NCBI GenBank assembly: GCA_012932865.1
Contig: SAXG01000004.1
Coordinates: forward strand, 868,001 to 932,000
Direction of reading: 5' to 3'
DNA length: 64,000 nt
Origin: Amylostereum areolatum
Taxonomy: Eukaryota; Basidiomycota; Agaricomycetes; Russulales; Stereaceae
This document shows, one piece after another, positions 1 through 11,411 of this stretch. Made by a program: the position numbers and the translations under genes. Position 1 is the stretch's first letter. Every line of letters starts with the position of its first letter. A model generated the notes under the pieces. It saw only the letters and a list, made by a program, of their open reading frames with translations, made no database searches and was not told the DNA's origin.

Positions 1-180
1 TCCTGCGATCGACTCAAAAATACCCGTCGAAAAATGAGTACAAACGTCCTGAACGCTGAGCGCAGCTGGCGCTCTGACAGGTCGTGGTCATAGGTGTGGC
101 GCATGCATGATTTTAAGGCGTGAGGCATACAACAAGCATGGCATAGAGGATGCAGATACAGAAAACCAGAAAGCCGTCCC

Positions 181-1299
181 CTACTGCTCGTTCGCGCGTT
201 GCTTCCTCCGCACGTCGCGCTCCTCCGCAATCGTGAGCTTGGTACCCTTGCCCTTGGGCAGCGAGATCCACGCCTTGGTGCCCTCACCAATGACGAAAAT
301 GTTCGTTATCCTGCGCGGCAGCTTTAGCACAACAAACGTGAGTTGGATTAATAGTCAGGTACGCACCGCGTAGCAAAGGTGCGCTCAAGAGAATCCTTCA
401 CGTGCACGATGTCGAAGTCACCGATGTGCTTCTCCCGGTGCACGATCACACCTGCACGGCCCATGTTGCGACCACCGGTGATCATAACGATGTTGCCAGT
501 GTCGAACTTGACGAAGTCGGTGATCTTGTTCTGCACAAGATCGAACTTCACGGTGTCATTGACCTTGATGGCGGGATCCGGGTAGCGGATGGTGCGGCCG
601 TCGTGGGTGACAATGTAAGGAACGCCCTTGGTACCGAGCGCGACCTTCTTAACCTTGAGGAGTTTGTAGGTCGCTTCCTCGGGGGTGATACGGTGGATGG
701 TGAAGCGGCCTTTGACGTCGTAGAGGAGACGGAAGTGCTCGCCCGACTTCTCAATAGAAAGAACGTCTGTGGACGGGAATCAAATATACACGTCACAAGT
801 GACAGGCCTATTCTACTCACCCTGGAAACCGGCAGGGTACGTGTTGTCGGTGCGGACCTTGTTGTCGACCTTGATCAGGCGTTGTTGCACGATCGACGTG
901 ACCTCGCGGCCAGTCAATGCATACTTCAGCCTGTTTCGGAGGAAGATGTTGAGGGGGAGGGATTCGCGGAGTTTATGGGGACCAGGAGAGGGACGGGGAG
1001 CCTACACGCAATGAATGAAATGAAACCTCCCTGCTCAGTACGAGAAGGGCAGGTGAACGCACATATGTACCGCTCAACTTGTCGAGCATCCATGAGGAAG
1101 GAGCGGCGAGACGCTTCAAATGCTTTTTGGGTCCGCGAGCCTGCAAAGGATGGTGTCAGAAGATCGGATGAGGAACGCACAGACATTTGGCTGCATATCA
1201 TCCAATAGCCCGACAAGCCATCCATCCCCTTCCAACCATCCTACGACTCCAATTCTTCTCACAACCCTCCGAGAGAATAGCAGCAATGCGACTGACCAT
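181..1299 (-). CDS. RPS4: 40S ribosomal protein eS4
   Basis: Small-subunit ribosomal protein of the eS4 family (S4 RNA-binding fold followed by a KOW segment). Reading complement(join(181..310, 367..766, 821..1001, 1063..1140, 1297..1299)) gives 263 residues, the usual family length. Recognizable pieces, in order, are [14 protein letters not shown] at the N-terminus, a [15 protein letters not shown] segment, the central [13 protein letters not shown] stretch and the C-terminal [16 protein letters not shown]. All four introns (156, 61, 54 and 56 nt) have GT-AG ends. The first coding exon is only the ATG, followed directly by a GTCAGT donor; the next exon starts with GCTCGCGG, restoring the MARGPK start that is typical of the family. 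No frameshift is seen. The divided start codon is inferred from splice signals and family conservation; the rest is read directly. Confidence 0.96.
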
Positions 1300-1612
1300 T
1301 TTCGAGAGTCTTGAGGGCTTAGAGGGGGACGGCGACGACGAGGTGCTTGGTGATGGCGAGCGGTCGGGCGATTTGACGAGGTTTCGCACGGCTTCGAATG
1401 GGCGCTTCGCGCCGCCTTAGCCCGGAGTCACGTGATATCTGCTTGTTCGAAGTTCGAAGGTACAACTGCAAACGAAACCGTTCGCCTTTACTTATAACTT
1501 ATCTGGTTTTTGAACACAGTTGACGGTGACAATGGAGACAGATTGACGAGTCGGACCACTCCAAATTCCGTATAACGAGACGCATGTAGTAGTACTGGTC
1601 AGACATCAAACA
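1300..1612. other. Spacer: RPS4 5' flank and TFIP11 3' flank
   Basis: This 313-nt stretch lies between the ATG of the ribosomal gene and the stop codon of the next gene on the same strand, so it should hold the RPS4 promoter and 5'UTR and the TFIP11 terminator. No open frame with coding character and no clear TATA box was seen. Confidence 0.5.
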
Positions 1613-4600
1613 CTAACCACCCTTCGACGCCCTCAAGACCATTGTATCCAAGCTGATCGCAGCATATGTCCCTTCTGAATCGGGTGCCCATACCGCATCA
1701 TCCAGAATGTAAACCAAGATCCCGCCCTTTCCGTCTGCGGTAGGTGACACACGAAACAATGGCATCTGGGATTTTTCGTGCGCACGCTGTGTCGGAATGA
1801 ACATAAGATTGTGCTCCGCGGCGCGTTCCTCCACGATCGATCGGAATGTGTATTCTTGCATCCGTGCAGGCGGCTTCTTGGCCTTCGTTGTTGCAGCGAG
1901 GGGAGGTGCGCTTCCCGGTTTGTGGTGATCGGGACGGGGTAGTTTGGACGGAGCATCAGGTCCGAGCTCAATCGCTTTGTTCATCAACTGTAATCCACGT
2001 GTGAAGCCGTCCCTCACCGCGGAAAGGTCTTGTACGGCCTCGGGAAATACGCTCTTCCAAAAAGCGTACCACTGCGCGACCTCCTCGAAACTGGGGCGGG
2101 GCTGCACCAGCCAGACATGCAACACGTCAAGCCATTTGGGGAAGAACTCGGCCTGCAACAGCTGCCCAAACACCGTGCCACGAACAAGATTTGCCCAGGC
2201 AAGCACACGGTTGAGCGGAACCATGTCTTGCTGGCGTGGGTTGACACGGAATTCGTCTCGAAGAATCGACCCCAGTTTGGGTACGATGTATTTCAGCGTC
2301 ATGGCATCCCAATCACCTGGCTTGAAGACTTCCCTCCATGTTGTCAGGTCGTCCGGGATGCTGTCGGCAGCGGTCCAACTGCGAAGCACGGACTTGACCT
2401 TGCGTCGTGCGTCCTCCAAGAAATCTTCGAGTCGAAGACCAAGATGGGGTAACCAAGGAAATACAAGCGTGCGCAGCGATACACTGTCCCGGCGTGGACT
2501 CCAATCGCTTATTGCCTTTGATACCTTGGGTAAGATAAGTTGGTCGAGGAAATTGTCACGAATAAATGGAGGAAGGAATGTGGACCAAGCCTCGTAAAGT
2601 CGAACAGCGGGATTGGGTGTGCGCGGGTCCCAGTCGTTGTTGATGGATGAGCGTACTCTGGGGAGCCATATGTTCCACAGCAGGCTCTCAAAAGGTGTCA
2701 TCGGGACGTCGACTTGCGGCACCGGCGCTGTGAGCGTTGGTGCCCCGATGAACCCAACCTGATGCTCTGGTGGCCTTGCCTGATGATCGGCAAGCTTGAG
2801 GGCGCGACGCCACGTGCGGAACGTCCCTAGCAAGGTGTCTGGTTCTTCGAGAGGTTTCCACTGTGCAAGTGTCCGTCGAACCTTTGCAACGTCGTTAGCG
2901 CCACAGTAGACGCTGGCGATATAAACTCTCACTATTGGCGTGATAGCAGCAACCACGATTTCATCTAACTTGAACCTGTCGTATTCCCTTGGGAATTGCG
3001 CAAATAATTTCTCAACGTGCGGAGAAAATGGGTCTAGGGACGCTTCATATACAGATGCAAGCTCTTTTGCCAAAGTATGGATCTCATCGATGACGAGGTG
3101 GACTTGCTGCATGCGGTGGATCACTGTAACAAGTTTAGATATATACAACGATGGGTCTTTGGAACACATACATTCTGCCTCGTCGTTGACCCTCTTGGCC
3201 AAACGAGCATTTTCATCTCGTATCGCGTTCCGACGGCGTTGGATCTCCTTTGCTTCCCGTGCGAGGCCTTCCAGATCAGACGTAGCTGCTTCTGTAATGA
3301 GCCGAAGATTATGTCGAACTTCAGGGATACGCGTCGGGTCTGTTGATGGGGTCCAGGATGCTGTAGAAACCTCAGCCAAGGACGAGATCTCACGAGGCTA
3401 GGTGATCAAGTCAGTCGTATTGATGTATGCAGAACGCAGAGATACTTACCGTCGCACCCGTAGCATCAATGATGATACCGATACCGGTCGGTGCCACATT
3501 CTCTTGTCCAGCCTCCGCGACAATTTGCTCGTATGTCTTGTGTTCGACCTTCGTCTTCACCTTCTTTGGCCTTTTCCACACATCCGACTTCTTCGTCTCT
3601 TGCCCAGGCTTTCCCTTGCCCTTTCCTGCGCTCTTCTTCTTCGCATCTTCCTCATCGTCGCTAACGATCTCTCCACGCCTGCGCGCCTCCGCCTTGGACT
3701 GCTCCGTCTTCTCGACGAATCCTCGGAACGCGATGCCCATTTTCTTCGGCCGGAGTTTAGACTCTACTGGAGTGACAATACCCTCCCCCGTTGCTCCAAG
3801 GCCAGTCCCGGCTTGCCATCCCATCTTTTCCAGCATCCGCGCACCAAAGGATCCCTGGAGTTTGCTGAAGTGAATCCGCTCAGAGGGGGGCAATGGGACC
3901 GCTGGGCGTGAGGGACCTGCATCATTGCGGACGAAAGAGCGTTGCGCGCGAGCCGCACCAAAAGCAGACGGTAAGTTGACGGGGAAATCAGAGGGTGGCG
4001 TAGGAGTAGGAGAGGGTGAAGGAGCTGGAGAAGCGGCTTGTGAAATGGCGGCAGGGCGTGCGGAACCGATGCCGCTCTTGGTAAACCCAGAGAACGTATT
4101 GGACGGTTGTGCTTTAGATGCCCCCAGCCCAAGGCCGCCAAACCGTGGCCGTTCCTCCTCCTCGTGGTCTTCGTCAGCGTCGCGAACGCGCGGCGAGGGA
4201 GGGTGTGAAGAGTCAGAGTCGTCCGTGTCATCGTCCGGCTCAGCGATTCCCTCTTCATCGGCACTTTTCCCAGAAGATGCCCCACGATCCGCTTCATCTT
4301 CCATGACGATATCCTCCTCCGCGGGCTGACCAGCATCGGCATGTTGTTTGGGTACAAACGAGGGCGCCTTCGCCCAGTCACTCCGCTTGACCGGATTTGT
4401 GCCCTTCCCTTTCTTCCCGAAGCCCTCGTCCTCACTGTCATCCGCAAACACGCCGTATACCGCGTCGTCCTTGTTATTTCTCTTTTGCCTTTTACGTCGA
4501 TAAGGGTCCTCGAATAACGCGCGCTCCTCGCGAGTATCCGGGTCGTCATTGTCGTAGCGGTCGTTCAGTTCGTCTTCCGACCCAGCGGAAGAATCAGAAT

Positions 4601-4634
4601 CGCCATCGTCCAGAAAGCCGCGTTTACGTGCCAT
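1613..4634 (-). CDS. TFIP11: G-patch splicing factor, tuftelin-interacting protein 11 (Ntr1/Spp382 type)
   Basis: Spliceosome-disassembly factor that in yeast and animals recruits and activates the DEAH helicase Prp43/DHX15 through its G-patch. Model complement(join(1613..3123, 3172..3397, 3450..4634)) gives 973 residues. The N-terminal third is acidic (DDGDSDSSAGSEDE) and contains the TFIP11_N-like run DDAVYGVFADDSEDE. The G-patch is near residues 255-300 (ARMLEKMGWQAGTGLGATGE followed by GIVTPVESKLRPKKMG). The C-terminal half is the GCFC-like helical domain. The intron at 3398..3449 is required because the frames differ. The one at 3124..3171 is 48 nt, in frame and free of stops, so reading through it would insert 16 residues; its GTATGT donor and TTACAG acceptor argue that it is spliced. 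Its 5' end faces RPT4 across a spacer that also carries a tRNA gene. Confidence 0.93.
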
Positions 4635-4856
4635 AGAGTGATCGACCTGCTAACTCACGGCAAGTGAGAAAAGGCAAAACCAAGAGAGGGAAAGGAGAGA
4701 GAAAGAGAGAAAGTCACGACTGACAGAATCAGGCTATCACTGATCAGCGACTGGAACAGACACAGTGGGAAGTGGCAACTTGCAAGTTTCAAGTTTGAAT
4801 TGAGGTGAGGCCGCGGGCGCATTAGAAAAGAGGGCAAAATGCGAACAAAAATAACG

Positions 4857-4940
4857 GGGCCTGGCCGGGAATTGAACCCGGGACCTCCTCCATATTGCTC
4901 AAAGCCCTAAGAAGGAATCATACTACTAGACCACCAGGCC
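4857..4940 (-). tRNA. tRNA-Pro (AGG) with a 12-nt intron
   Basis: On the minus strand the sequence starts GGCCTGG and ends CCAGGCC plus discriminator C, giving a perfect 7-bp acceptor stem. The D-arm (GTC/GAT with a TAGTAGTAT loop) and the T-arm (CCGGG TTCAATT CCCGG) are intact. The anticodon stem CCTTC pairs with GGAGG (one G-U pair) once 12 nt (4893..4904) are removed. This leaves loop TTAGGGT with anticodon AGG at 4908..4906 and the intron right after position 37, the canonical eukaryotic site. A and B boxes are internal. The gene sits inside the 423-nt spacer between the divergent TFIP11 and RPT4 genes. Confidence 0.93.
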
Positions 4941-5057
4941 ATAACGCAATACGAGACTTTGGCCAACATAGAGTCGTGGTGGACTGCGCCTGGCCAAGGG
5001 CTTACGCGTCCTGACGCGTCTTCGAATCGCGATTCGCTTCAGCACACACAACACATC

Positions 5058-6703
5058 ATGGAGGACCAGGCTTCAACATCATCGGGCGGTATCGACCAGA
5101 GAAGGATAGATGCTCTCAAGGCATATCGCAATGTATGCTTTATACGTTTGTACTCGCGTCGTCGCGCTTACCGTTTGCACAGAAAATGCGAAGTCATGTA
5201 GACTCCAGCGAGAGCCTCAAGAAGTGTGCGTGTCCTCAGCGCGATTCCTCCGCGCCCTGACATTGTGCTCACTCGCATGTAGTGCGTTTCTCACTGAAAG
5301 ATCTGGAGAAAGACTTTCAGAAGACGGAAGACGACATCAAAGCCGTCCAGTCTGTCGGTCAGATCATTGGAGAAGTCATGAAGCAATTGGACACCGACCG
5401 ATGTGAGCGACCATCTCTCTCTCTCTGCCTTGCAGTCCAGCTAACTCGCCGTATAAGTCATTGTCAAAGCATCTTCAGGTCCCCGTTATGTGGTTTCCTA
5501 TCGCCCTGCTCTCCCTGCACACAAACTCAAGAACGGCACGCGCGTCAGTCTCGACATGACAACCCTCACCATTATGCGTATCCTCCCGCGAGAAGTGGAC
5601 CCTACCGTGTACAAGATGAGCCTGGAGGACCCGGGAGGAGCATCGTTCGCGGGAATCGGCGGCTTGGGCGAGCAAGTACGAGAGCTTCGCGAGGTGCGTG
5701 CACTCCCCATCGCCCGTCTTCCCACCCACCGACGACGCTACTGCTCAGGTCATCGAACTTCCCCTTCACAACCCCGAGCTATTCACTCGTGTTGGCATCA
5801 CGCCGCCAAAGGGTGTTTTGCTCTACGGCCCTCCAGGAACTGGCAAGACCCTCCTCGCCCGTGCAGTCGCCGCCACTCTCAACACGAACTTCCTCAAAGT
5901 CGTTTCGTCCGCCATCGTGGATAAGTACATCGGCGAGTCCGCACGCGTTATCCGCGAAATGTTCGGCTACGCGAAAGAGCACGAACCATGTGTGATCTTC
6001 ATGGACGAGATCGACGCCATAGGCGGTCGCCGTTTCTCCGAGGGCACGAGTGCGGATCGTGAGATCCAGCGAACATTAATGGAGGTACGTCGTTGCATCT
6101 TCCGTTTCTTTTATATCTTTTTGACACTGCTGTCAACGTCCAGCTTTTGAACCAGATGGACGGTTTCGACTCGCTCGGCCAGACCAAGCTGATTATGGCC
6201 ACGAACCGACCGGATACCCTCGACCCCGCTCTTCTTCGCCCTGGCCGTCTTGACCGCAAGATCGAGATTCCACTACCGAACGAGCAGGCTCGCCTTGAGA
6301 TCCTTAAGATCCACGCGGCCCCAGTTAACAAGCACGGTGAAATCGACTACGAGGCTGTCGTGAAGGTAGTCTTACCCCATTCTTCCAATTTCTCTTCTAT
6401 ACTAACGACTTTGTACGATAGTTGAGCGACGCCTTCAACGGCGCAGACCTTCGAAATGTGGTTACGGAGGCCGGCATGTTCGCTATTCGCGATGATCGGT
6501 GAGCGCTCCTTTCATCTAAAAGTTTCTCAAATCGTGCTGAACGCTTGCACTTTTTAGTGAGTACATCCAGCAAGACGATCTCATGAAGGCCGCAAGGAAA
6601 GTTGGCGAGGCGAAGAAACATGAGAGTAGGCGACCTTTCCCTCTCACCGTATTCCTATCTGACCGATGCGCTCCCCTCAGCCAAACTGGAATACTCTGCA
6701 TAG
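5058..6703 (+). CDS. RPT4: 26S proteasome regulatory subunit Rpt4 (AAA ATPase, PSMC6/S10b)
   Basis: One of the six AAA ATPases of the proteasome base that unfold substrate and open the 20S gate. Nine exons, join(5058..5132, 5183..5225, 5283..5402, 5458..5693, 5749..6084, 6144..6365, 6422..6498, 6558..6625, 6681..6703), give 399 residues against about 390 in animals. Seen in order: an N-terminal coiled coil ([20 protein letters not shown]), the OB segment ([13 protein letters not shown]), Rpt4-type [20 protein letters not shown], Walker A GPPGTGKT, Walker [16 protein letters not shown], second region of homology [19 protein letters not shown], and the C-terminal KLEYSA tail. The DMTTLTIMR and [19 protein letters not shown] stretches separate Rpt4 from Rpt1/2/3/5/6. 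All introns are 50-60 nt and GT-AG. The frame is clean. Confidence 0.97.
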
Positions 6704-6959
6704 TTCTTTCTCGGCACTGTTGTACTATACCTGCAATCATAATTTCGCGCTCCTCCTTGATTCCATCCATTTCCCTGAACCTGCCGCACAACGTCGCGCT
6801 AATGATAACACATCTCCCAATAGCTCCGCAAACATGTACAGTAAAAAAGCAAATACAACGGCACGCCAGACGCTCACGGTGGGGGTATCTGGCTCTCCGA
6901 GTCCGTTTCGAGCGCTCGTCCATCCGGCCGTCTATCTATCCCTCGCGCACGTCCCCGCC

Positions 6960-9900
6960 CTACCACTTCAAGAACTTGTGCTTCTTCTTTTCCTTCTCTT
7001 TCTCCTTCTCCTTGCCGCCGCTCGTCGACGTGCTGTTGACCGTCAACGTGCTCCCGCTGAAGGAAGGCTCAGGACTGGGCCGTTTGGCCTCGCGATAGCT
7101 GCTCTTGGGCGTCGCTTGTGGCGCCGGGCGTGCGGGTGCAGGTGCGTCGCGCGTGAAGTACTTGTCGTCGTAGAATTCTTGGTATGGACGTTGACCACCG
7201 CCACGGTCTTTCAATCCATTCGGTGCAGCGCGCGAGCCAACGCCGCCGATTTCGAGAACCTTCAGATCGTCGACAAAATGGCGCGGAGTGACCGTGTGTG
7301 TCGAGCCTGCGTCAGCACAAGGCCCACGTAAGAGAACGGAATGGAGAGGGTCGAGATGTGGAAAGGCTGACCGATGTAGATGTCCTTGCTCAGAGCCGAG
7401 GACAGCTGGTACGCTTCTCGCATTTCAGAGTAAGTCATTCCGCCCGCCACGAACACGATCACCCGTTGTCGCGTCTCTGTGGTGGCGTTCGGTCGTGCGG
7501 CGCGGTGCCAGCTGGGCTTCGCGCTGCGTAAAGATGTTGTTGGTGTTGGCGTTTGTCGGAGGCTGGCGGCGGCAGGCTGTGCGGACGGGTAGTCCTTGAC
7601 GTAGGGAAAGGCGCTTTGATCAAGTTTGTTGGATACGTGATCCTGAGTTGTGCGTCAGTCTAAGGCGCGCTGGGCAGATACTGAAGGAAACAGACCTCGA
7701 TCACGGTCCGGAGTAGAGGTTTGTATCGCGACAGCTCGTACTCATCTTCTTGCGAAGGTCTTTGTTTGAGCTTCCGTCGGATGTCCTTGTCAGCGGGTCC
7801 CTAGGCGACCAGCTATGAGCGCGGGAAGAATGCAAAGGTGGCATTGGGCATACCCTGCTGATCCTTATCCCGAGATAAAGAAGCGCGTTCACGGCGTCCT
7901 GCTCAGCCATGGATAACCTTGCATGTTGGTACAGTCGCCGCCGGTCTTCGTCCGGAACACCCTCGCGATATTGGATGTACAAAGCGATGATGCGAACTTT
8001 GTTTGCGTTACTGGTCATCGGATTCAGTATATACGAATATGCTGGGTTCGAGGAAGCACGCACATGACCTCTCTGCTGTCCAGCAAAGGGGACCATCTCC
8101 TCGACAAGATGTTTTGGCGTTTTGCCTTCCGCTGTGAGCCCTGTTGCAGCAGTTCTGAGGATCGCGTTAGAAGACTGTCGTTGTGAGATGAACGAATACG
8201 GACACACCTGCTCAACAGTAGCTACAGTAGGTAGCTTGTCCTTCTCGAACAAAGCCATCGATTCTTGCGCCATGTTGAGATGCAACGAGAACTGGACATC
8301 CCACCGTTGTCAGCAACCGTTCGCCGATGTCACCGACACGGAGCAAACCCGCACCTTCTCTCGTTGTTCCTGGTACTGCGGTAGGCTTGCCAACATGTCT
8401 TTCATATCGTTGAGACTCGCGGCGCCCTCTCTGCGGTAGGATATGAGCTTGATGGGATGCGACGGGACGCGAGGCGACGCACCCTTTGAAGCCGGCATTG
8501 TCCTGCAAGAATTTGTTGAAATCGCCCATGAGCTTGTCGATGGCCTCCCGCATGTGCATATGTCGGACCTCGGTCCAGACGGAATCGGCGTCGGTGAGGA
8601 TCGCAGTCTTGTCTTCATACGCGCCAATTGATGACTGGAACTTATACCTATACGACCGACGGGTTAGTGGTTAGGCAAAAGGTCGCGCAGTGGAACGGCA
8701 ACGAACGTGTATTTCGTCCCGTCGTCGATAGGAAGAACGTCGTTAGCCATGGCCTGGTACGTAAACTCGTGGAGGAGTGGTGCAATAACATCCATAGGCG
8801 CGATCAGTGATCATGAGAGTCCCGCGCGGCCGTCCGTCTTGTTTCTATAGAACCCAAGAAGGTCACGTCCACATGCATGAGCCTCGAGAAGCGCGAGCAA
8901 TGATCGGCACTCACGGGGAAATCGGGATTGTTCTTCTTGTATTCGTCCAGGTTCCCCTGCACTTTGAACGCGAGCAGACGAGACAAGTATTCCGTGTCGG
9001 CGGCCTCGTATGCCCGCGCTTGATCCCCTCGTGCGAGGTTGGTTCGCCATCGTGCGCTGCTCTCCGGTGGTGGCGGTGCGGCGCGGGTTGTTTCGTGAGG
9101 CTTGAGAGGACCCAATGGAGGGTGATGTGAAGGCATGTAGTATCGTACGTAGGGGAACTCGTTGAGCGTGACGCAAACGTTTGTGATCTATCGTCCACAT
9201 CTTAGCGAGCGGCGTGGAGATCGAGAGGTCGGCAACGCACGCATTTGGCTATGAACGCCAGATCTTCTTCTAATCGGTCACGGGCAACACGCACGGCTGC
9301 AGTCGTTTCGTGGTGGACTGAACATGTTGAAGAACTGTTCCGGAAGCTTGAACGAGTACGCCTGCGATTCGATAGCTGGCGTCGCGGAAGATGATCAGCT
9401 CACGCTCACGCCCTCCCTACGAACGGACCACGCACCCCAAAAGTTGATGTACAGTTCCTGCAATCCCTTCAAATAGGGCTCCGCCGGAGAGGAGGTCAAC
9501 TTCTCGAACAACTGCTCGCCAAGGCCTTGCAAGTAAACGATCAGTCACGGGTGACAATCAACATCCGACCCACCGTTTACATACCGTCAATGAAGAACAG
9601 GTGTGCGCCAGCATACTGCTGGACGACCATTCGAAAAGTCGCGGATGAATGCGGTCGACGTTGGGAGTGGTGGGCATGACCATGTAGACGGCTTCGAAAC
9701 CAGGCTGGGGCTCGCGGTTGTTGGTGATAGATTCGATGACTGACAGCAGGAGGATATTCGAAAGGGTCCTTGAGCATGAGGGAAATCAAGCGCACGGGTT
9801 ACATTCTCTTCGAGGATGTCGAACTGCTTGAGAACGGAATTGAGCAGGGCCTGCGAATGCTCGTCGACTACGAGGATCTTCCATCGGCCGGGAGGATTTA

Positions 9901-10015
9901 CGGAGCGGATGGCGTCGAGAAATTCTAAGGGCGGAATGTGTGGATGAGGAAAGGTCGGACGGAGAATGAGGGAATGGAGCTCACTGTTGCGGACGATGGT
10001 GATGAGCGAGGACAT
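6960..10015 (-). CDS. SEC1: Sec1/Munc18 protein of the exocytic Sec1 type, with several apparent 1-nt indels
   Basis: SM-family regulator of exocytic SNARE assembly at the plasma membrane. The start ATG (10015) opens MSSLITIVRN, and after one intron FLDAIRSVNPPGRWKILVVD. Later landmarks are VIESITNN, QQYAGAHLFFIDG, GEQLFEKLTSSPAEPYLKG, VCVTLNEFPYVRYYMP, VIAPLLHEFTYQAMANDVLP, NKVRIIALYIQYREGVPDED, RRRLYQHARLSMAEQDAVNA, the C-terminal VIVFVAGGMTYSEMREAYQL and a lysine-rich end (KEKEKEKEKKKHKFLKW). More than ten short introns interrupt the gene. Keeping the conserved frame requires removing one base near 9648, 9620, 9305, 8795, 8148 and 8086, while the 5' end and the last 1 kb are clean. Because sequence between indels is strongly conserved, consensus error is more likely than decay. 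The gene is convergent with RPT4 and divergent from the Rho-GEF. Confidence 0.85.
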
Positions 10016-11411
10016 GGTGGTCGTTTCGTCCGCTGCCTGCTTTCTCGATGACGAGGCTCCGCCGCTCCGGGCCTTCGTCGTCTCTGTCTCTTCGGCTATC
10101 TCCGAACAACGCTTTGTTGTCGTTCACCCAAGGTTCACTGTTCACCATCTAGAGCATGCTCTGTACGCAGCGCTCAACCTTCGCGTCTAATCTGCAAGTC
10201 TGGACGTTTGAATTGGACCGAATCTGTACTGGTACATACATAAATAAGAACGCCGTTCGGTTCTTTTTACCCCTTTCGTCCCACCCCCGAGGTGACCGGT
10301 TTACACGCTGTGATGGTCCAGAGTTCATCGATTTCCTACTCACTCCAAGGTACGGCCTATGGACGAGTTCTGTGTGGTCTCACAAGTACGGTGGAGTACC
10401 CAAGAAAAAACGCGTAAAACAAGACCCAGGGAGGGACCTGGATGCGTCCCCGTATCAATCCCGTACTCGATGTGAAGACGCGGAACGCGCTCGGCACGCG
10501 TACGTTGAGACCCCCCGGGGCCGAGGTCTTGCCTCGTCTTGACAGTGGACTGATCATGTGGGTGAAGGCGCGGGATTTGAGCTGATTTGGGACGGGAAGA
10601 CGGAGGGCGTAACGGGAACCAGATAGCTTGATTCTGAAGGCATACCCGGCTGCGAGGCTGAGAGAGAAAGAGAACGGTTGGAGTCGAATTACAGGCCAAG
10701 AGTCCAGGGGGATGCGGCATCGCAGCAGGCCAGCCGTGAGCACCAGAGGGCGTTGACGTCACCGTATTTGGAAATTCGACCGAGGTGCGGGCTGGTGCAG
10801 GCGATGCGGACGCGTTTGCTGTAGCCTGTAGTACACCGATATTCCATGGCTGAAAGAAGCCCGCATGTCAAGATTTCTCCAAGGAGTTCCTGAGAATCCG
10901 CGCAGACCCGGTGGAGAGCAGCGTTGAGTCTATTCCGAGGTCTAGCGTTCCCGTCTTGTGACCGAGCGCAAACGATCTGTGCTGTTCGACCGGATGCTGT
11001 TGATGGGGTTGCGTATTTATCTGAAGGGACGAGCGTCAGCCACAGAGTCATACGGGAGGATTTATGACGCACTACTGGTACGCTGGTGCCTATGAGCACC
11101 TTCGATGTGTTTTTTTGCAAAGAAAAGGAGTGATCAGGGGAATCCTACCCGACCAGGCTTGGAGAATGACGATGAGTGGGAAACGATAACGCGGTGGAGC
11201 GCTGAGCAGAGCTACGGCGAGCACGGATGAACGGGCCCTGCGGTGAACGGGCGAACGGGCGAACGGGCGAACGGGACGCATCCGCGAGAATCCGCGAGGC
11301 CTTGCGTCGGCTCTGCGCGTGCCAAGCGCGCGGTTTCTGCTCCGACGACCATCTCGCTCAGCTTTCGCCTCGCTCTCACCCACGGCTTTCTTCGCCACAG
11401 AACTGATCCCA
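10016..11411. other. Divergent intergenic region between SEC1 and the Rho-GEF gene
   Basis: About 1.4 kb separating two genes transcribed away from each other. Open frames on both strands are short, overlap each other and lack recognizable domains. A small tandem repeat lies at 11245-11275. I see no convincing gene. Confidence 0.5.
11245..11275. repeat. Tandem repeat, unit gaacgggc
   Basis: Almost four uninterrupted copies of the 8-mer gaacgggc lie about 140 bp upstream of the Rho-GEF start codon. Confidence 0.85.

Noticed and set aside
402..1208. 268-codon plus-strand frame over RPS4
   Set aside because: It is the exact antisense of conserved RPS4 exons and runs through its introns; it has no family resemblance of its own.
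10340..11120. Two minus-strand frames of about 140 codons upstream of SEC1
   Set aside because: They overlap other frames of similar length on both strands and show no domain.
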